From Rhinopithecimicrobium faecis (lineage in GTDB: Bacteria; Bacteroidota; Bacteroidia; Sphingobacteriales; Sphingobacteriaceae): 64,000 nucleotides of DNA. The stretch lies in contig JAGKSB010000001.1 of assembly GCA_017942165.1 (NCBI GenBank), forward strand, positions 1 to 64,000, given 5' to 3'. Shown here piece after piece: positions 8,365-17,906 of the stretch. Within the stretch, counting starts at the first letter, position 1, and every line of letters starts with the position of its first letter. Made by a program: the position numbers and the translations under genes. The notes below the pieces were generated by a model. The model saw only the letters and a list, made by a program, of their open reading frames with translations, made no database searches and was not told the origin of the DNA.

Positions 8365-10479
8365 TTACGAAATATTGACTTTAAAATTCTCTAACACTAA
8401 GGTGCCTTCAACTACGGATCCAGCTTTATCTTTTAACCCTTTTAGTGGGCCCAGCTTACCATTTTCCAATAGCTCTTTAAATTGCTTATCGGATAGGTAA
8501 ACACCTGACAGCGTGCGCCATAATTTAAAATCACAGCCTTTAGCATAGTGGTCGCAGGAAGCAACCTTATCGTAAAGAACCATTTTCCCAGGTTGACACT
8601 TGGGACATTTTATGCTTACCGTTTGCTTCGGAGGCGCCATTTCTACGGGTGCCATCGCTACACGAAGCTGCTGCAACTCCTTCGTAATACGTACGGTAAA
8701 GTCTTTGATATGCTTCATAAAGACTTCGTAGGAAACTTTATTTTCACGCATTTCTTCAAGCTTTTGCTCCCATTTCCCCGTTAACTCCACCTTCGCAATA
8801 GCGCGGTCTTTCACTAAATTATATACGGTCATCCCTTTCTCTGTAGGGATCAACTTCTTCTTATCACGTTTAATATATTCACGCTGAAAGAGGGTTTCAA
8901 TCGTTGCTGCACGCGTAGCCGGTGTCCCTAAGCCACAATCTTTCATCGCCTGACGCATCTCGTCGTCATCAATTTCCTTACCTGAAGTTTCCATAGCTTT
9001 CAGCAAGGAAGCCTCGGTATGAATAGGCTTAGCTTTGGTATGCTTGTCCATGAGGTCTAGCTGCAGGATTGGGAGTAGCTCTTCTGCAGATAATTTTGGA
9101 AGCTGCGCATTTTCAACATCGAGATCCTCAGAATTCTTGTCATCCTCGGGCTGTTCAATCTGATCTGCCGACAGTCGCCAGCCATATTGCTTAATAACCG
9201 TTCCCTTAGCGATAAGCTCCACACCTTGTGCATCGAAAGTTACGGTGGTAATATCTTTTAGACATACGGCAGAAAAAGCTTCCACCATACGCTTGGCAAT
9301 CATATTATAAATATTCGCTTGCTCCTTTAGCAGGGCTGAAGGTTTCTCATCGGTCACTAGTAGGGCATGGTGATCCGTTACTTTCTTCTCATCTACGGAG
9401 CGTTTATTCAACTTGGCTCCTATGAGGTTTCGGGAAATTGCTGCAATATGCTCTTCCGCAGTATCGGCCAAATGTTGAAAGAGCTCTTCTATTTTCTCAA
9501 ACACATCTTCACCGATATACCTACTTCCTGTACGAGGGTAAGTGATTACTTTCTTCTCGTATAACGTCTGTGCTAAACTCAATGTTTGATCGGCAGAATA
9601 GCCGAACTTCTTATTGGCATCCTGCTGCAAAGTTGTTAAATCGTATAATAAGGGAGGGGCTTCTTTCACTTCCTTGGCTTCCACCTTTGTGATTAAAGCG
9701 TCCGATCCCGGGGTTATTTTAGCAAGAGTCTCTTCGGCTAGTTGCTTCTGATCTAATCTTCCAGAACTAGCCTTGAAGCGGATATTATCCTTTTCAAAGG
9801 CTGCTTGAATTCGATAAAATGCTGTAGGCTTAAAATTTTTATTCTCTACAAATCTACTACAGATCATCGCTAAAGTTGGCGTCTGCACACGTCCTAAGGA
9901 TAGTAAACCACGATTTCCCGCAGCTAATGTAATCGCTTGCGTGGAGTTGATACCTATTAACCAATCGGATTCCGAGCGCGAGCGTGCAGACATATATAGG
10001 CTATCGTAGGCAGTCCCATCTTTCAGATCTGCGAAGCCTGCTTTAATCGCTTTATCCGTTTGGGATGAAATCCATAGGCGCTTAAAGGGCAACTTGACGC
10101 CTAGGTAATAGTAGATATTTCTAAATATTAACTCCCCTTCGCGCCCCGCATCCGTGGCTACAATAACTTCATCGGCCTTTTGCAGCAAGCTTTTGATAAT
10201 ATTAAGCTGCTTTAAAGCACCTGCATCATCAATTTGCTTTCCATCGCGTTTGACTTTTTTAGATTCTAACAGAAACTCCTTAGGGATAATCGGTAGGTTT
10301 GCCATCGACCATGTCTGATAGCCATAAGCCTGTGGCGTACACAACTGCACGAGATGTCCAAAGGCATAGGTAAAAGCATAGCCATTTCCGGAAATATACC
10401 CATCATTCACCTCCTTTGCCCCCATTACACGGGCTAAATCACGCGCTACGGATGGTTTTTCTGCGATGACAACTTTCAT
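8365..10479 (-). CDS. topB: DNA topoisomerase III
   Basis: A 704-residue type IA topoisomerase that relaxes and decatenates negatively supercoiled DNA through a 5'-phosphotyrosine. The N-terminal TOPRIM domain is seen (MKVVIAEKPSVARDLA and ATDAGREGELI, with the metal-binding DxD/E residues). The catalytic Tyr is about residue 314 in VITYPRTGSRYI. The core GLGTPATRAATIE is present. Near the C-terminus there is one cysteine cluster (CPKCQPG...CDHYAKGCDF, around 618-645) typical of a zinc-ribbon tail in Bacteroidetes TopB. The gene is 18 bp from dgt on the same strand. Full length for the family. Confidence 0.95.
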   Translation of the reverse strand: MKVVIAEKPSVARDLARVMGAKEVNDGYISGNGYAFTYAFGHLVQLCTPQAYGYQTWSMANLPIIPKEFLLESKKVKRDGKQIDDAGALKQLNIIKSLLQKADEVIVATDAGREGELIFRNIYYYLGVKLPFKRLWISSQTDKAIKAGFADLKDGTAYDSLYMSARSRSESDWLIGINSTQAITLAAGNRGLLSLGRVQTPTLAMICSRFVENKNFKPTAFYRIQAAFEKDNIRFKASSGRLDQKQLAEETLAKITPGSDALITKVEAKEVKEAPPLLYDLTTLQQDANKKFGYSADQTLSLAQTLYEKKVITYPRTGSRYIGEDVFEKIEELFQHLADTAEEHIAAISRNLIGAKLNKRSVDEKKVTDHHALLVTDEKPSALLKEQANIYNMIAKRMVEAFSAVCLKDITTVTFDAQGVELIAKGTVIKQYGWRLSADQIEQPEDDKNSEDLDVENAQLPKLSAEELLPILQLDLMDKHTKAKPIHTEASLLKAMETSGKEIDDDEMRQAMKDCGLGTPATRAATIETLFQREYIKRDKKKLIPTEKGMTVYNLVKDRAIAKVELTGKWEQKLEEMRENKVSYEVFMKHIKDFTVRITKELQQLRVAMAPVEMAPPKQTVSIKCPKCQPGKMVLYDKVASCDHYAKGCDFKLWRTLSGVYLSDKQFKELLENGKLGPLKGLKDKAGSVVEGTLVLENFKVNIS

Positions 10480-10497
10480 ATAATTTTTGAGCTAATA

Positions 10498-11847
10498 TTA
10501 ATCAATAGATGGAATGGTAATTCCTTTTATTTTACGGTATAAATCAATGGCATACACATCGGTCATGCCTGACACATAATCTAGGACAGCCTGAATTTTT
10601 GAATAGGTATCCTCCCGATCCGTGTAAAACTGCTGAGGTATTAAAGCCACTAATTTCTTATCATACTCGGTTTTTATAGTCTTGACATAAGCGGGAATAA
10701 ATTCCTGTAACAGGGCATTGATCACCTTATACCCTGCAATCTCTATTTGCACTACGGTGGGAGCATTATAAATCTTCTCCACAGAAATCTTAGAGATAAG
10801 CTTCATCTGCTTGACAATATCTTCCGCCAAAGAGTCCATTAAAGCTAAGGGAAATGTTCCAGCGAGAAATTTTTCCTGCTCCTGCACGAAGACTTCGACA
10901 CAGGCAGTAGTTAATGTATTAATTGCCTTAGCACGTAGTAAAGATACTTTTGAAGACTTATCGATAAGCGTCGCTAAGCGCTGGGGAAGATTATCGTCCC
11001 CACAGAGTGGCAATAATAAAGACTCCACCTCTTCATAAGAAAGAAGTTTGAGATGATGTGCATCTTCTAAGTCGATAATATTATAACAGATATCATCCGC
11101 CGCTTCCACCAGATATACCAGGGGATGACGTAGGTATCCATTGGGATTTAAAGGGTCTTTTTCGAGACCTAACTCTTTCGCTATCAGTTCGAATGTCTCC
11201 TTTTCAGATTTAAAGAAGCCATACTTCTTTCTATAATGGGAGCCCTTTACATGACCATCTATCGCCGCACAGGGGTATTTTACGATTGCTGCTAGGGAGC
11301 TATATGTCAAGGCGAAGCCTTTATCATCTTTACCAAAGAAAGGGTGCGTAAGAATACGTAGCGCATTGGCATTACCTTCAAAGTGTGTAAGGTCTGCCCA
11401 CTGCTCCGCAGAAACCTGCTCTTGGTATTTTGCACCATCGCCATCCGTGAAGTAGAAGGAAATCGCCGATTCACCGGAGTGACCAAATGCTGGATTCCCA
11501 AGATCATGCGAAAGGCAGGCCCCAGACACAATATTCCCCACCTCCTGTAAGAAGGGGTAAGCTTCATCAATAGCGGGATTCAACTCTTTCATACGCGCGT
11601 AGAACATACGTCCTAGCGAGCGTCCTACGGAGGCTACCTCCAAACTATGTGTTAAACGGTTATGAACGAATACGGCTCCCGGAAGTGGAAAAACCTGCGT
11701 TTTATTCTGTAATCTACGAAAGGGGGACGAAAATATTAAACGGTCGTAATCGCGTTGAAATTCCGATCGTGCAGCCAAATCGCTCGCTACTTGACGCGCT
11801 TCATAACCCCAACGTTTTGCTGAAAGCAGCTGTTTCCAATTCATCAT
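10498..11847 (-). CDS. dgt: Deoxyguanosinetriphosphate triphosphohydrolase
   Basis: A 449-residue HD-domain enzyme that splits dGTP (possibly other dNTPs) into the nucleoside and tripolyphosphate, limiting dNTP pools. Metal ligands are visible: His67 in NRLTHSLEV, His114-Asp115 in CLSHDLGNP, with His123 in FGHSGE. The N-terminal RRLQNKTQVFPLP is the dNTPase signature. It is immediately upstream of topB. The start has an extra Met (MMNW); the second ATG works equally. A divergent gap of 131 bp separates it from galM. Confidence 0.93.
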   Translation of the reverse strand: MMNWKQLLSAKRWGYEARQVASDLAARSEFQRDYDRLIFSSPFRRLQNKTQVFPLPGAVFVHNRLTHSLEVASVGRSLGRMFYARMKELNPAIDEAYPFLQEVGNIVSGACLSHDLGNPAFGHSGESAISFYFTDGDGAKYQEQVSAEQWADLTHFEGNANALRILTHPFFGKDDKGFALTYSSLAAIVKYPCAAIDGHVKGSHYRKKYGFFKSEKETFELIAKELGLEKDPLNPNGYLRHPLVYLVEAADDICYNIIDLEDAHHLKLLSYEEVESLLLPLCGDDNLPQRLATLIDKSSKVSLLRAKAINTLTTACVEVFVQEQEKFLAGTFPLALMDSLAEDIVKQMKLISKISVEKIYNAPTVVQIEIAGYKVINALLQEFIPAYVKTIKTEYDKKLVALIPQQFYTDREDTYSKIQAVLDYVSGMTDVYAIDLYRKIKGITIPSID

Positions 11848-11978
11848 AAAATTCTACTGGATAAGAATACAAATATACTGATTTACTTTTTTTAAAGGTT
11901 GGAAATGGATTTTTGATTTTTTAAACCGATTAAAAACCTTAAATTTAACTGTAGATAATTTACCCTAACTCCACAGTC

Positions 11979-13043
11979 ATGTACAACTATAAACTTCCGA
12001 AAGAAAAATATTTTGAACATCAAATTCATGAGAAAAATACCCATCTGCTAATCCTTCGTAATAGCTCAGGTATGGAGGTGGCTTTTACAGATTATGGGGC
12101 CCGCATTGTCAGTATTATCGTCCCTAGCATGCAAGGACACCCTACGGATGTTGTACTCGGATTTTCCCATATCAATCACTATTTGGAAGCTCAGGAGCAG
12201 TACCATGGCGCTTGTATAGGCCGCTATGCAGGCCGGATTGCTGAAGGAACATTTTCCTTGGATAGCAACAGCTACACTTTAGCGAAGAATAATGGCCCTA
12301 ATAGTTTACATGGCGGAAAGGAAGGTTTTCACACCAAAGTTTGGGATCGACGCGTACATATTGGCAACTCCCTAGAATTCTATTACAGCTCCCCGGATGG
12401 CGAAGAGGGATTTCCGGGAAAATTGAATGCCTGCGTAATCTATACGTTGACGGATGACAATAAATTAATCATCCAATACCGCGCGCGAACGGATAAAAAA
12501 ACGATTGTAAACCTAACAAATCATACATACTTCAACCTGAATGGAGAAGGAAATGGCGATATCCTAAATCACTATGTACAGCTGCATGCGGATGATTACC
12601 TCCCCGTAAATGAGCATTTAATCCCTACGGGTGAACAGCAATCTGTGGAAGGTACAGCCTTTGATTTCCGGAATTATAAGCCTATTTATAAAGATATCAC
12701 CCAAGATGATGAGCAGCTTAAAGTAGCACGTGGCTATGACCATAGTTTTGTCAATAAAGAATCCATCGCTACTCCTGCAGCAGCAGCCTATTCCCTATCT
12801 ACAGGAATTAAATTAGAGGTCTTCACCACAGAACCAGGGATACATCTCTATACAGGGAACTTTCTGTCTGGCGCTGATAGCGGTAAGTCTGGCAAATCTT
12901 ATCTTCCTTATGCGGGCCTTTGTTTTGAAACGCAACATTTTCCAGATAGCCCTAATCAGCTACATTTCCCTTCCGTGGTGCTGGAAGCTGGTGAAGAATA
13001 TATTTCTGAAACCCATTTTAAATTTAGCTTACATAAGGATTAG
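11979..13043 (+). CDS. galM: Aldose 1-epimerase (mutarotase)
   Basis: A 354-residue cytoplasmic beta-sandwich enzyme interconverting alpha and beta anomers of galactose or glucose. Active-site elements are seen in order: GRYAGRIAEG (about 81-90), NGPNSLHGGKEGF with His111, NLTNHTYFNLNGEG (second His, about 187), GYDHSFV, and CFETQHFPDSPN near the C-terminus holding the catalytic Glu. No signal peptide, unlike some Bacteroidetes paralogues. It stands alone: dgt is divergent and argH convergent, and a strong bidirectional terminator follows. Confidence 0.94.
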   Translation: MYNYKLPKEKYFEHQIHEKNTHLLILRNSSGMEVAFTDYGARIVSIIVPSMQGHPTDVVLGFSHINHYLEAQEQYHGACIGRYAGRIAEGTFSLDSNSYTLAKNNGPNSLHGGKEGFHTKVWDRRVHIGNSLEFYYSSPDGEEGFPGKLNACVIYTLTDDNKLIIQYRARTDKKTIVNLTNHTYFNLNGEGNGDILNHYVQLHADDYLPVNEHLIPTGEQQSVEGTAFDFRNYKPIYKDITQDDEQLKVARGYDHSFVNKESIATPAAAAYSLSTGIKLEVFTTEPGIHLYTGNFLSGADSGKSGKSYLPYAGLCFETQHFPDSPNQLHFPSVVLEAGEEYISETHFKFSLHKD

Positions 13044-13061
13044 TAAATACGTTACAGCATA

Positions 13062-13097
13062 AAAAAAGCTTCTTCCTGTGCAGGAAGAAGCTTTTTT
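13062..13097. terminator. Bidirectional intrinsic terminator, galM/argH
   Basis: A 17-nt inverted repeat (AAAAAAGCTTCTTCCTG, then TG, then its complement) with A-run on the left and T-run on the right, between convergent galM and argH. It can stop transcripts from both sides. Confidence 0.88.
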
Positions 13098-13134
13098 AGG
13101 TATCTATTATCGCTATACGCTTAGCGCGTACTAA

Positions 13135-14466
13135 TTATTTTACTAACTCAGCTAACGAGTGCGCTACCTTATCGAAACCAAAGCCCGCTTTCATCTCTTG
13201 GAACATACGTTCAATCTGATCATTACATAGATTTCCAATACTACCTTCATGGGTATGGTTGACTTCTTTTGAAGGTTTAAAAGTACCTTCGTCAATTGCT
13301 AAGCCAATGTTTTTATATGCCTCACGGAAAGGTATGCCTGCTAACACTTCATTATTTACAACTTCTACGGAGAATAAATAATCGTATTTTGGGTCGTTTA
13401 ATATCCCTTCATTAATCTGAATGTGATCTAACATAAAAGTCGCTATTTCTAGGCAGTCATTTAATGATTTGAAGGCTGGGAAAAGATTTTCTTTTAACAG
13501 TTGCAAATCTCTGTGGTATCCAGAAGGCAGATTTGTCGTCATCAGAGCAATTTCATTTGGCAGCGCCTGAATCTTATTACATCGAGCACGAATCAATTCA
13601 AATACATCGGGATTCTTTTTATGTGGCATAATGGATGATCCTGTGGTAAGATTTGCAGGAAAACCAATAAAGCTGAAATTCTGGTTTATAAATAGACATA
13701 CATCCATCGCAAATTTCGCCAAAGTCGCCGCAATAGAAGACATCGCCTGCGCTAAGATACGCTCGGTCTTCCCTCTACCCATCTGCGCATATACGACATT
13801 GTAATTCAAATCATCAAAGCCCAATAGATTGGTCGTCATCGTACGATTTAATGGAAAAGAAGAACCATAACCTGCCGCCGACCCCAAAGGATTCTTGTTA
13901 CACACCTTCCAGGCAGCCTGCATCATCGCTAAGTCATCTACAAGGCTCTCAGCGTAAGCGCCAAACCACAGACCGAATGATGAGGGCATCGCTATTTGCA
14001 AGTGCGTATAGCCTGGGATTAACACATTTTTATGGCGTTCAGACAACTGTATAAGTTGGTTAAACAATTGTTCCGTATTAATCACTAAACTTTCAATCTC
14101 TGTACGGAAGTATAATTTCAAATCCACTAACACCTGATCGTTTCTAGATCTACCAGCATGGATTTTTTTTCCTGCCTCACCGATACGCTTTGTTAATAGC
14201 ATCTCCACTTGCGAATGTACATCCTCGACAGAATCTTCAATCTCAAATTTTCCAGCGATAATATCTTGGTAGATATTCTTTAATTCAGCCTGCACGACCG
14301 CTAAGTCTTGATCTGTCATTAAATCAATACTATTTAACATGCGCGTATGTGCTAGCGAGCCCAAAACATCCGCAGCTGCTAACTGCAAATCCATCACACG
14401 GTCATTTCCTACCGTAAAGGACTCTACAAATGAATCTACATCAATATTTTTTTGCCAAATTTTCAT
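13135..14466 (-). CDS. argH: Argininosuccinate lyase
   Basis: Fumarase-superfamily enzyme that splits argininosuccinate into arginine and fumarate, the last step of arginine synthesis. Conserved regions: GRSRNDQVLVDLKLYFR, PGYTHLQIAMP with the catalytic His, and the signature GSSIMPHKKNPD holding the flexible catalytic loop. I chose ATG at 14466 (MKIWQKNIDVDSF, 443 residues). The longer frame to 14508 would add 14 residues unlike the family. The gene is far from the other arginine genes of this window (26235-29278 and 59506-64000); I expected it at the end of the argD-argE block. Confidence 0.95.
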   Translation of the reverse strand: MKIWQKNIDVDSFVESFTVGNDRVMDLQLAAADVLGSLAHTRMLNSIDLMTDQDLAVVQAELKNIYQDIIAGKFEIEDSVEDVHSQVEMLLTKRIGEAGKKIHAGRSRNDQVLVDLKLYFRTEIESLVINTEQLFNQLIQLSERHKNVLIPGYTHLQIAMPSSFGLWFGAYAESLVDDLAMMQAAWKVCNKNPLGSAAGYGSSFPLNRTMTTNLLGFDDLNYNVVYAQMGRGKTERILAQAMSSIAATLAKFAMDVCLFINQNFSFIGFPANLTTGSSIMPHKKNPDVFELIRARCNKIQALPNEIALMTTNLPSGYHRDLQLLKENLFPAFKSLNDCLEIATFMLDHIQINEGILNDPKYDYLFSVEVVNNEVLAGIPFREAYKNIGLAIDEGTFKPSKEVNHTHEGSIGNLCNDQIERMFQEMKAGFGFDKVAHSLAELVK

Positions 14467-14717
14467 CGTTTGAATTTTGCTATGTGTAAGTAGCTGCAAA
14501 AATACCATTTGAAAAGCAATAAAGCAATGTTAGCCGAAGCAAGAAATTTGCAGCCTTTTTAGGGAATAAGAAGCCTGTAAAGAGCGAAATCCGCATCCCA
14601 AAAAATTTTTTTTTATAAAGTTGGTCAAGAAAATAATTTAACAAAATTTAACAAAAAGTGCATTTATTCATTCCTGCCTATGATTTTCAAGAAATGCAAA
14701 GAACAACCGAATGCATA

Positions 14718-14926
14718 AAAGTGAGTGAGCAGTCACTTTATTTTCAACACCGGCTTTCTAGTAATGTTTTATATTAGTAAATTTGTGATAACAAAGGGGA
14801 AATGAAAAAACGAATCTTGCATAAGTAAGCAATGACTCACAGTAATTTAACCAACAAACTAACCGCAATTATGAGGACCTCAAAGTCGCTAAACTTGAAA
14901 GAAATTTAACCTAACCAGTTATAAAC
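14718..14926 (+). other. Non-coding region between argH and rbfA, possible small transcript or relic leader
   Basis: The 592 bp between argH and rbfA hold no convincing gene. I see a hairpin AAAGTGA/TCACTTT (14718-14739), a -7-like box TAAATTTG (14778-14785) without a clear TTG upstream, a 12-codon ORF (ATG at 14871), and CTAACCAGTTATAAAC (14911-14926), a leader-type motif shared with 58694-58709. A terminator hairpin follows at 14935. Together these could make a transcript of about 170 nt that ends before rbfA. The leader motif just before an ATG-AAA-AAA is reminiscent of outer-membrane receptor genes in this phylum, so a decayed leader is an alternative. Confidence 0.3.
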
Positions 14927-14934
14927 TAATTATG

Positions 14935-14963
14935 AAAAAGCATACTCCTCCAGTATGCTTTTT
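14935..14963 (+). terminator. Intrinsic terminator upstream of rbfA
   Basis: AAAAAGCATACT, five-base loop, AGTATGCTTTTT, followed by more T. No annotated plus-strand gene ends here, which is why I suspect a small RNA upstream. It could also serve argH-side antisense transcription only poorly, since argH reads away. Confidence 0.75.
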
Positions 14964-14972
14964 GTTTTTTAT

Positions 14973-15003
14973 CTGGCTAAGCCACAAAATTAATTTATCT
15001 TTG
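14973..15003 (+). promoter_or_regulatory. rbfA promoter
   Basis: A perfect -7 box TATCTTTG (14996-15003) with CTGG (14973-14976) in place of TTTG 20 bp upstream. It is immediately after the terminator and 55 bp before the rbfA start. Confidence 0.55.
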
Positions 15004-15058
15004 TGTAAATGGCACTATCTATGTCGTTAGTGCTACCGTTAAGATTAATACGACAATC

Positions 15059-15430
15059 ATGGGAACAGAAAGTAAAAGACAACAACGATTTGCGGGGGTT
15101 ATCCAGCAAGATTTAGCCGAACTATTTCATAAAGAGGGTTCTATATGGGCTCCAGGGGCTTTTATAACCGTTACCCGTGTACGTGTTACGCCAGATCTAG
15201 CCATTGCGCGTGTGTATTTAAGTTTTTTAAATACCGCTACAGCACAAGCAGACCTCAAGGCTGTACGTACCAAAACTACTGAAATAAGATATAAATTAGG
15301 TGCTAAAATTAAGAATCAAGTGCGCATTGTTCCGCAGCTAGATTTCTTCCTCGATGATACCAATGAATACGTTGAACATATGGATAAGCTGTTCGACGAA
15401 ATCAGTAAAGAAACAAGACAACCAGATTAA
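15059..15430 (+). CDS. rbfA: Ribosome-binding factor A
   Basis: A 123-residue KH-fold protein that binds the 30S subunit and helps late maturation of 16S rRNA. The start ESKRQQRFAGVIQQDLAELF and the central VTRVRVTPDLAIARVYLSFL are the family signature; RIVPQLDFFLDDTNEYVEHMDKL is the usual C-terminal helix. Full length. It precedes aat by 28 bp, with a small terminator hairpin across its stop codon, so aat may be only partly cotranscribed. Confidence 0.93.
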   Translation: MGTESKRQQRFAGVIQQDLAELFHKEGSIWAPGAFITVTRVRVTPDLAIARVYLSFLNTATAQADLKAVRTKTTEIRYKLGAKIKNQVRIVPQLDFFLDDTNEYVEHMDKLFDEISKETRQPD

Positions 15431-15445
15431 CAATCTGGTTTTTTT
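15421..15445 (+). terminator. Terminator overlapping the rbfA stop codon
   Basis: ACCAGATT, AAC, AATCTGGT, then TTTTTT. The stop codon TAA lies at the top of the stem. The stem is only 8 bp and modest in GC, so readthrough into aat is likely. Confidence 0.6.
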
Positions 15446-15458
15446 ATGCTTTAAGCTT

Positions 15459-16106
15459 ATGATATTCCAACTTGACACCAAGGAAATCTCTTTTCCAGAC
15501 CCAAGCTATGCGGAGGACGATGGTCTCCTAGCCGTCGGCGGTGACCTCAGCGCTGAACGCTTAATGCTCGCTTACCAGCATGGAATCTTCCCCTGGTTTA
15601 ATGCCGAAGACCCGATTTGTTGGTACGCCCCACATCAACGCTTTGTGCTGTACCCTGATCAGCTAAAGATCACGAAATCCATGCAACAGCTTATTAGGAA
15701 TTCACCTTTTACAGTCAGCCACAATCAAGCTTTTGAAAAAGTCATCAAAGCTTGCGCAGAAATACATCGCCCTGATCAACATGGCACATGGATATCCGAA
15801 GAGATGCAAGCAGCCTATATCAAGCTGCACAACCTAGGCTATGCACACTCCATTGAAGTGTGGAAAGATCAGGAATTAGTGGGTGGATTATATGGCGTAC
15901 AAGTAAATCAGGTATTCTGTGGAGAGTCTATGTTTTCAAAATTAGCGAATACCTCAAAATTAGCCTTGATATATTTAACACAAGCCTTTAACTTTAGACT
16001 CATAGATTGTCAGATAGAATCTGCTCATCTGCGCTCCCTAGGAGCAATATTTATTAGTCAAGAAGAATTTAGAACAGCTTTAAAAACATCGGATGTCCAA
16101 TTATAA
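15459..16106 (+). CDS. aat: Leucyl/phenylalanyl-tRNA-protein transferase
   Basis: A 215-residue GNAT-fold enzyme that adds Leu or Phe from tRNA to N-terminal Arg or Lys of proteins, marking them for ClpAP (N-degron pathway). Core motifs: FPDPSYAEDDGLLAVGGDLS, YQHGIFPWF, ICWYAPHQRF, then GLYGVQVNQVFCGESMFS. I start at ATG 15459 (MIFQLDTKE), since the longer frame back to 15354 runs into rbfA and has no family match. The gene overlaps the next aminotransferase by 14 bp, indicating translational coupling. Confidence 0.93.
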   Translation: MIFQLDTKEISFPDPSYAEDDGLLAVGGDLSAERLMLAYQHGIFPWFNAEDPICWYAPHQRFVLYPDQLKITKSMQQLIRNSPFTVSHNQAFEKVIKACAEIHRPDQHGTWISEEMQAAYIKLHNLGYAHSIEVWKDQELVGGLYGVQVNQVFCGESMFSKLANTSKLALIYLTQAFNFRLIDCQIESAHLRSLGAIFISQEEFRTALKTSDVQL

Positions 16107-17172
16107 ATCGCTATTTGAAATCCCTGAGGATATTATTTATTTAAATACTGCGGGATCGGGGTTAATTCCTACAGCCATTAAGAGATGGCGTGGGGAACGT
16201 GACGCGTTATTTTTTAATACCGCTGGCGACCTCCGCGAGCAGCAGGGAGCCTTTATGAATTCCGTAAAGGAAACGATAGCCAACTTTATAAATGCCGAAA
16301 GAGATCAGCTCTATGCGAGCAGCAATTTTTCCACAGCACTAATAACAGTGTTAAATGGGCTACCTAAGGATACGGAGTTCCTCCTGTTGGAAGCAGACTA
16401 CCCCTCCTTAAATTTTCCGATTATCAGCCGTGGATTTAAACATAGCTTTGTGCCTTTGGACACGCAGCTGGAGCAACATATCTATGAAGCTGTCAAGACG
16501 CGTAAACCCCAAGTGCTCGCACTCTCTCTCGTCCAATATATCAGTGGATTACAAGTGGAACTCACCTTTTTACAAGCTTTAAAGCAGGAATTTCCAGCCC
16601 TTTTAATTATAGCCGATGGCACGCAGTATTTGGGCGCCGCAGCACTAGACTTCGCGCAGTCAGGGATAGATATCTTTGCCGCTTCGGGTTATAAATGGCT
16701 TTTGTCAGGCTATGGAAATGGTTTTGTAGCCGTCTCAGCTTATGCAAAAGAAATCCTTTATAGGGATGCGAAAATGACAGCATTAGAAAAAATGTGGGAG
16801 GGCCGAGATCTCCTAAGTTTATATTTTGAACCCGGCCATACGGATACTTTAGCACATGGCACTTTACAAAAAAGCATAGAACTCTTAACATCATTAGGGA
16901 TGCCTGCTGTAGAGAGACATATTCAGAATCTAACAAGTACCGCAGCACAAGAGTTTCAAAAACGCCATTTAATAGCGCCGGAATTAAGCCTTAGAAAGCA
17001 ACAATCACCGCTATTTAATTTACAGATAGACCAAGCAAAATACCCCTTCTTTTTGGAAAAGGGTGTAAAATGCTTTCCACGTGGAAAGGGCATTCGTATA
17101 GCCTTCCACTTATACAATGATGAACAAGATTTAGAACGATTATTAAAGATAATAGATAATGGGAAAATTTAA
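16093..17172 (+). CDS. Class V aminotransferase (cysteine desulfurase-like)
   Basis: A 359-residue PLP enzyme of fold type I. IYLNTAGSGLIP near the N-terminus and ADGTQYLGAAALDF (cofactor Asp) with FAASGYKWLLSGYGNGFV (Schiff-base Lys201) are the class V landmarks. The cysteine-bearing loop of true NifS/IscS desulfurases is not evident, so the substrate is open; it may be a selenocysteine lyase-like or amino-acid-specific member. It overlaps aat upstream and the next gene downstream by 14 bp each, so the three form one tightly packed operon. Confidence 0.85.
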   Translation: MSNYKSLFEIPEDIIYLNTAGSGLIPTAIKRWRGERDALFFNTAGDLREQQGAFMNSVKETIANFINAERDQLYASSNFSTALITVLNGLPKDTEFLLLEADYPSLNFPIISRGFKHSFVPLDTQLEQHIYEAVKTRKPQVLALSLVQYISGLQVELTFLQALKQEFPALLIIADGTQYLGAAALDFAQSGIDIFAASGYKWLLSGYGNGFVAVSAYAKEILYRDAKMTALEKMWEGRDLLSLYFEPGHTDTLAHGTLQKSIELLTSLGMPAVERHIQNLTSTAAQEFQKRHLIAPELSLRKQQSPLFNLQIDQAKYPFFLEKGVKCFPRGKGIRIAFHLYNDEQDLERLLKIIDNGKI

Positions 17173-17803
17173 AATTGGCGATTTAGTACGTTTCGTCGAT
17201 GAACCTATTGAAGGGCATATCACGTCCTTTCAAAAAAATGATCTTATCGGCGTTACCGATGACACAGGATTTGAGATCCCTGTATTAGCGAGTAAAATTA
17301 CCCTAGTACATGGAAATATGCGTCGTGAAGATGATGAACTCGAAGCGAGTGCACCCCATATACCACATAAATTCGTGGAAAAAGGAATACTTTTAGCCAT
17401 TGCCGGTGAGCATAAAGATGGCTTAGCACGCCTTCATATTATTAATGAAACATCCTACGAGCTTTTAATAAGCATCTCCGAAGTAAACGGCAATAAGGTT
17501 AAAGGGATATTTGCCGACAAGGTGAGCATCAACGATTCCGTACAGTTCTATTCTGCCAACTTCGCAACTGTAGGAAAATGGCCAACATTTAGAATTCAAA
17601 TTCTTCGCCATAGTAGCAGCACCCAACAGTTCACAAATCCGATTAATAAGGAGCAGCGTATACGCCCTGTCGATCTGACGAATCAAAAAGTGTCGAACGA
17701 ACTATTAGGGGAACGCATTTGGTATTACGAAATTGATAAAGAAGATGAAGATATCGGTATTGAGAAGCTGAAGACACATTTTATCCCCCACAGACCAAAA
17801 TAA
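17159..17803 (+). CDS. DUF2027-type protein
   Basis: A 214-residue protein. Residues 1-40 (KFKIGDLVRFVDEPIEGHITSFQKND) with DDTGFEIPVLASKITLV resemble the Tudor/SH3-like start of Bacteroidetes DUF2027 proteins, many of which carry a C-terminal Smr nuclease domain. Here the second half is a beta-rich region (ERIWYYEIDKEDEDIGIEKLKTHFI) and I see no intact Smr motif. Function is unknown. It is the last gene of the rbfA-aat-aminotransferase run, overlapping its neighbour by 14 bp, and is followed by a strong terminator. Confidence 0.75.
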   Translation: MGKFKIGDLVRFVDEPIEGHITSFQKNDLIGVTDDTGFEIPVLASKITLVHGNMRREDDELEASAPHIPHKFVEKGILLAIAGEHKDGLARLHIINETSYELLISISEVNGNKVKGIFADKVSINDSVQFYSANFATVGKWPTFRIQILRHSSSTQQFTNPINKEQRIRPVDLTNQKVSNELLGERIWYYEIDKEDEDIGIEKLKTHFIPHRPK

Positions 17804-17807
17804 TTTG

Positions 17808-17837
17808 AAAGCTTGCGTACAACGCAAGCTTTTTTTT
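17808..17837 (+). terminator. Intrinsic terminator
   Basis: AAAGCTTGCGT, three-base loop, ACGCAAGCTTT and eight T in all. Ends the aat-to-DUF2027 operon. Confidence 0.85.
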
Positions 17838-17906
17838 GTAGCTAAAAATTAGCTTTTACAGCTCGAATTCATTAGCTTACAGTTAGAAACCAAAAAACAG
17901 TAAGCT

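Noticed and set aside
14932..15030. Short ORF beginning MKKHTPPVCF across the terminator upstream of rbfA
   Set aside because: The bases are better explained as a terminator hairpin and promoter; the peptide has no features.
15354..15458. Longer N-terminus of aat
   Set aside because: It runs inside rbfA in another frame and the family begins at MIFQLDTKE.
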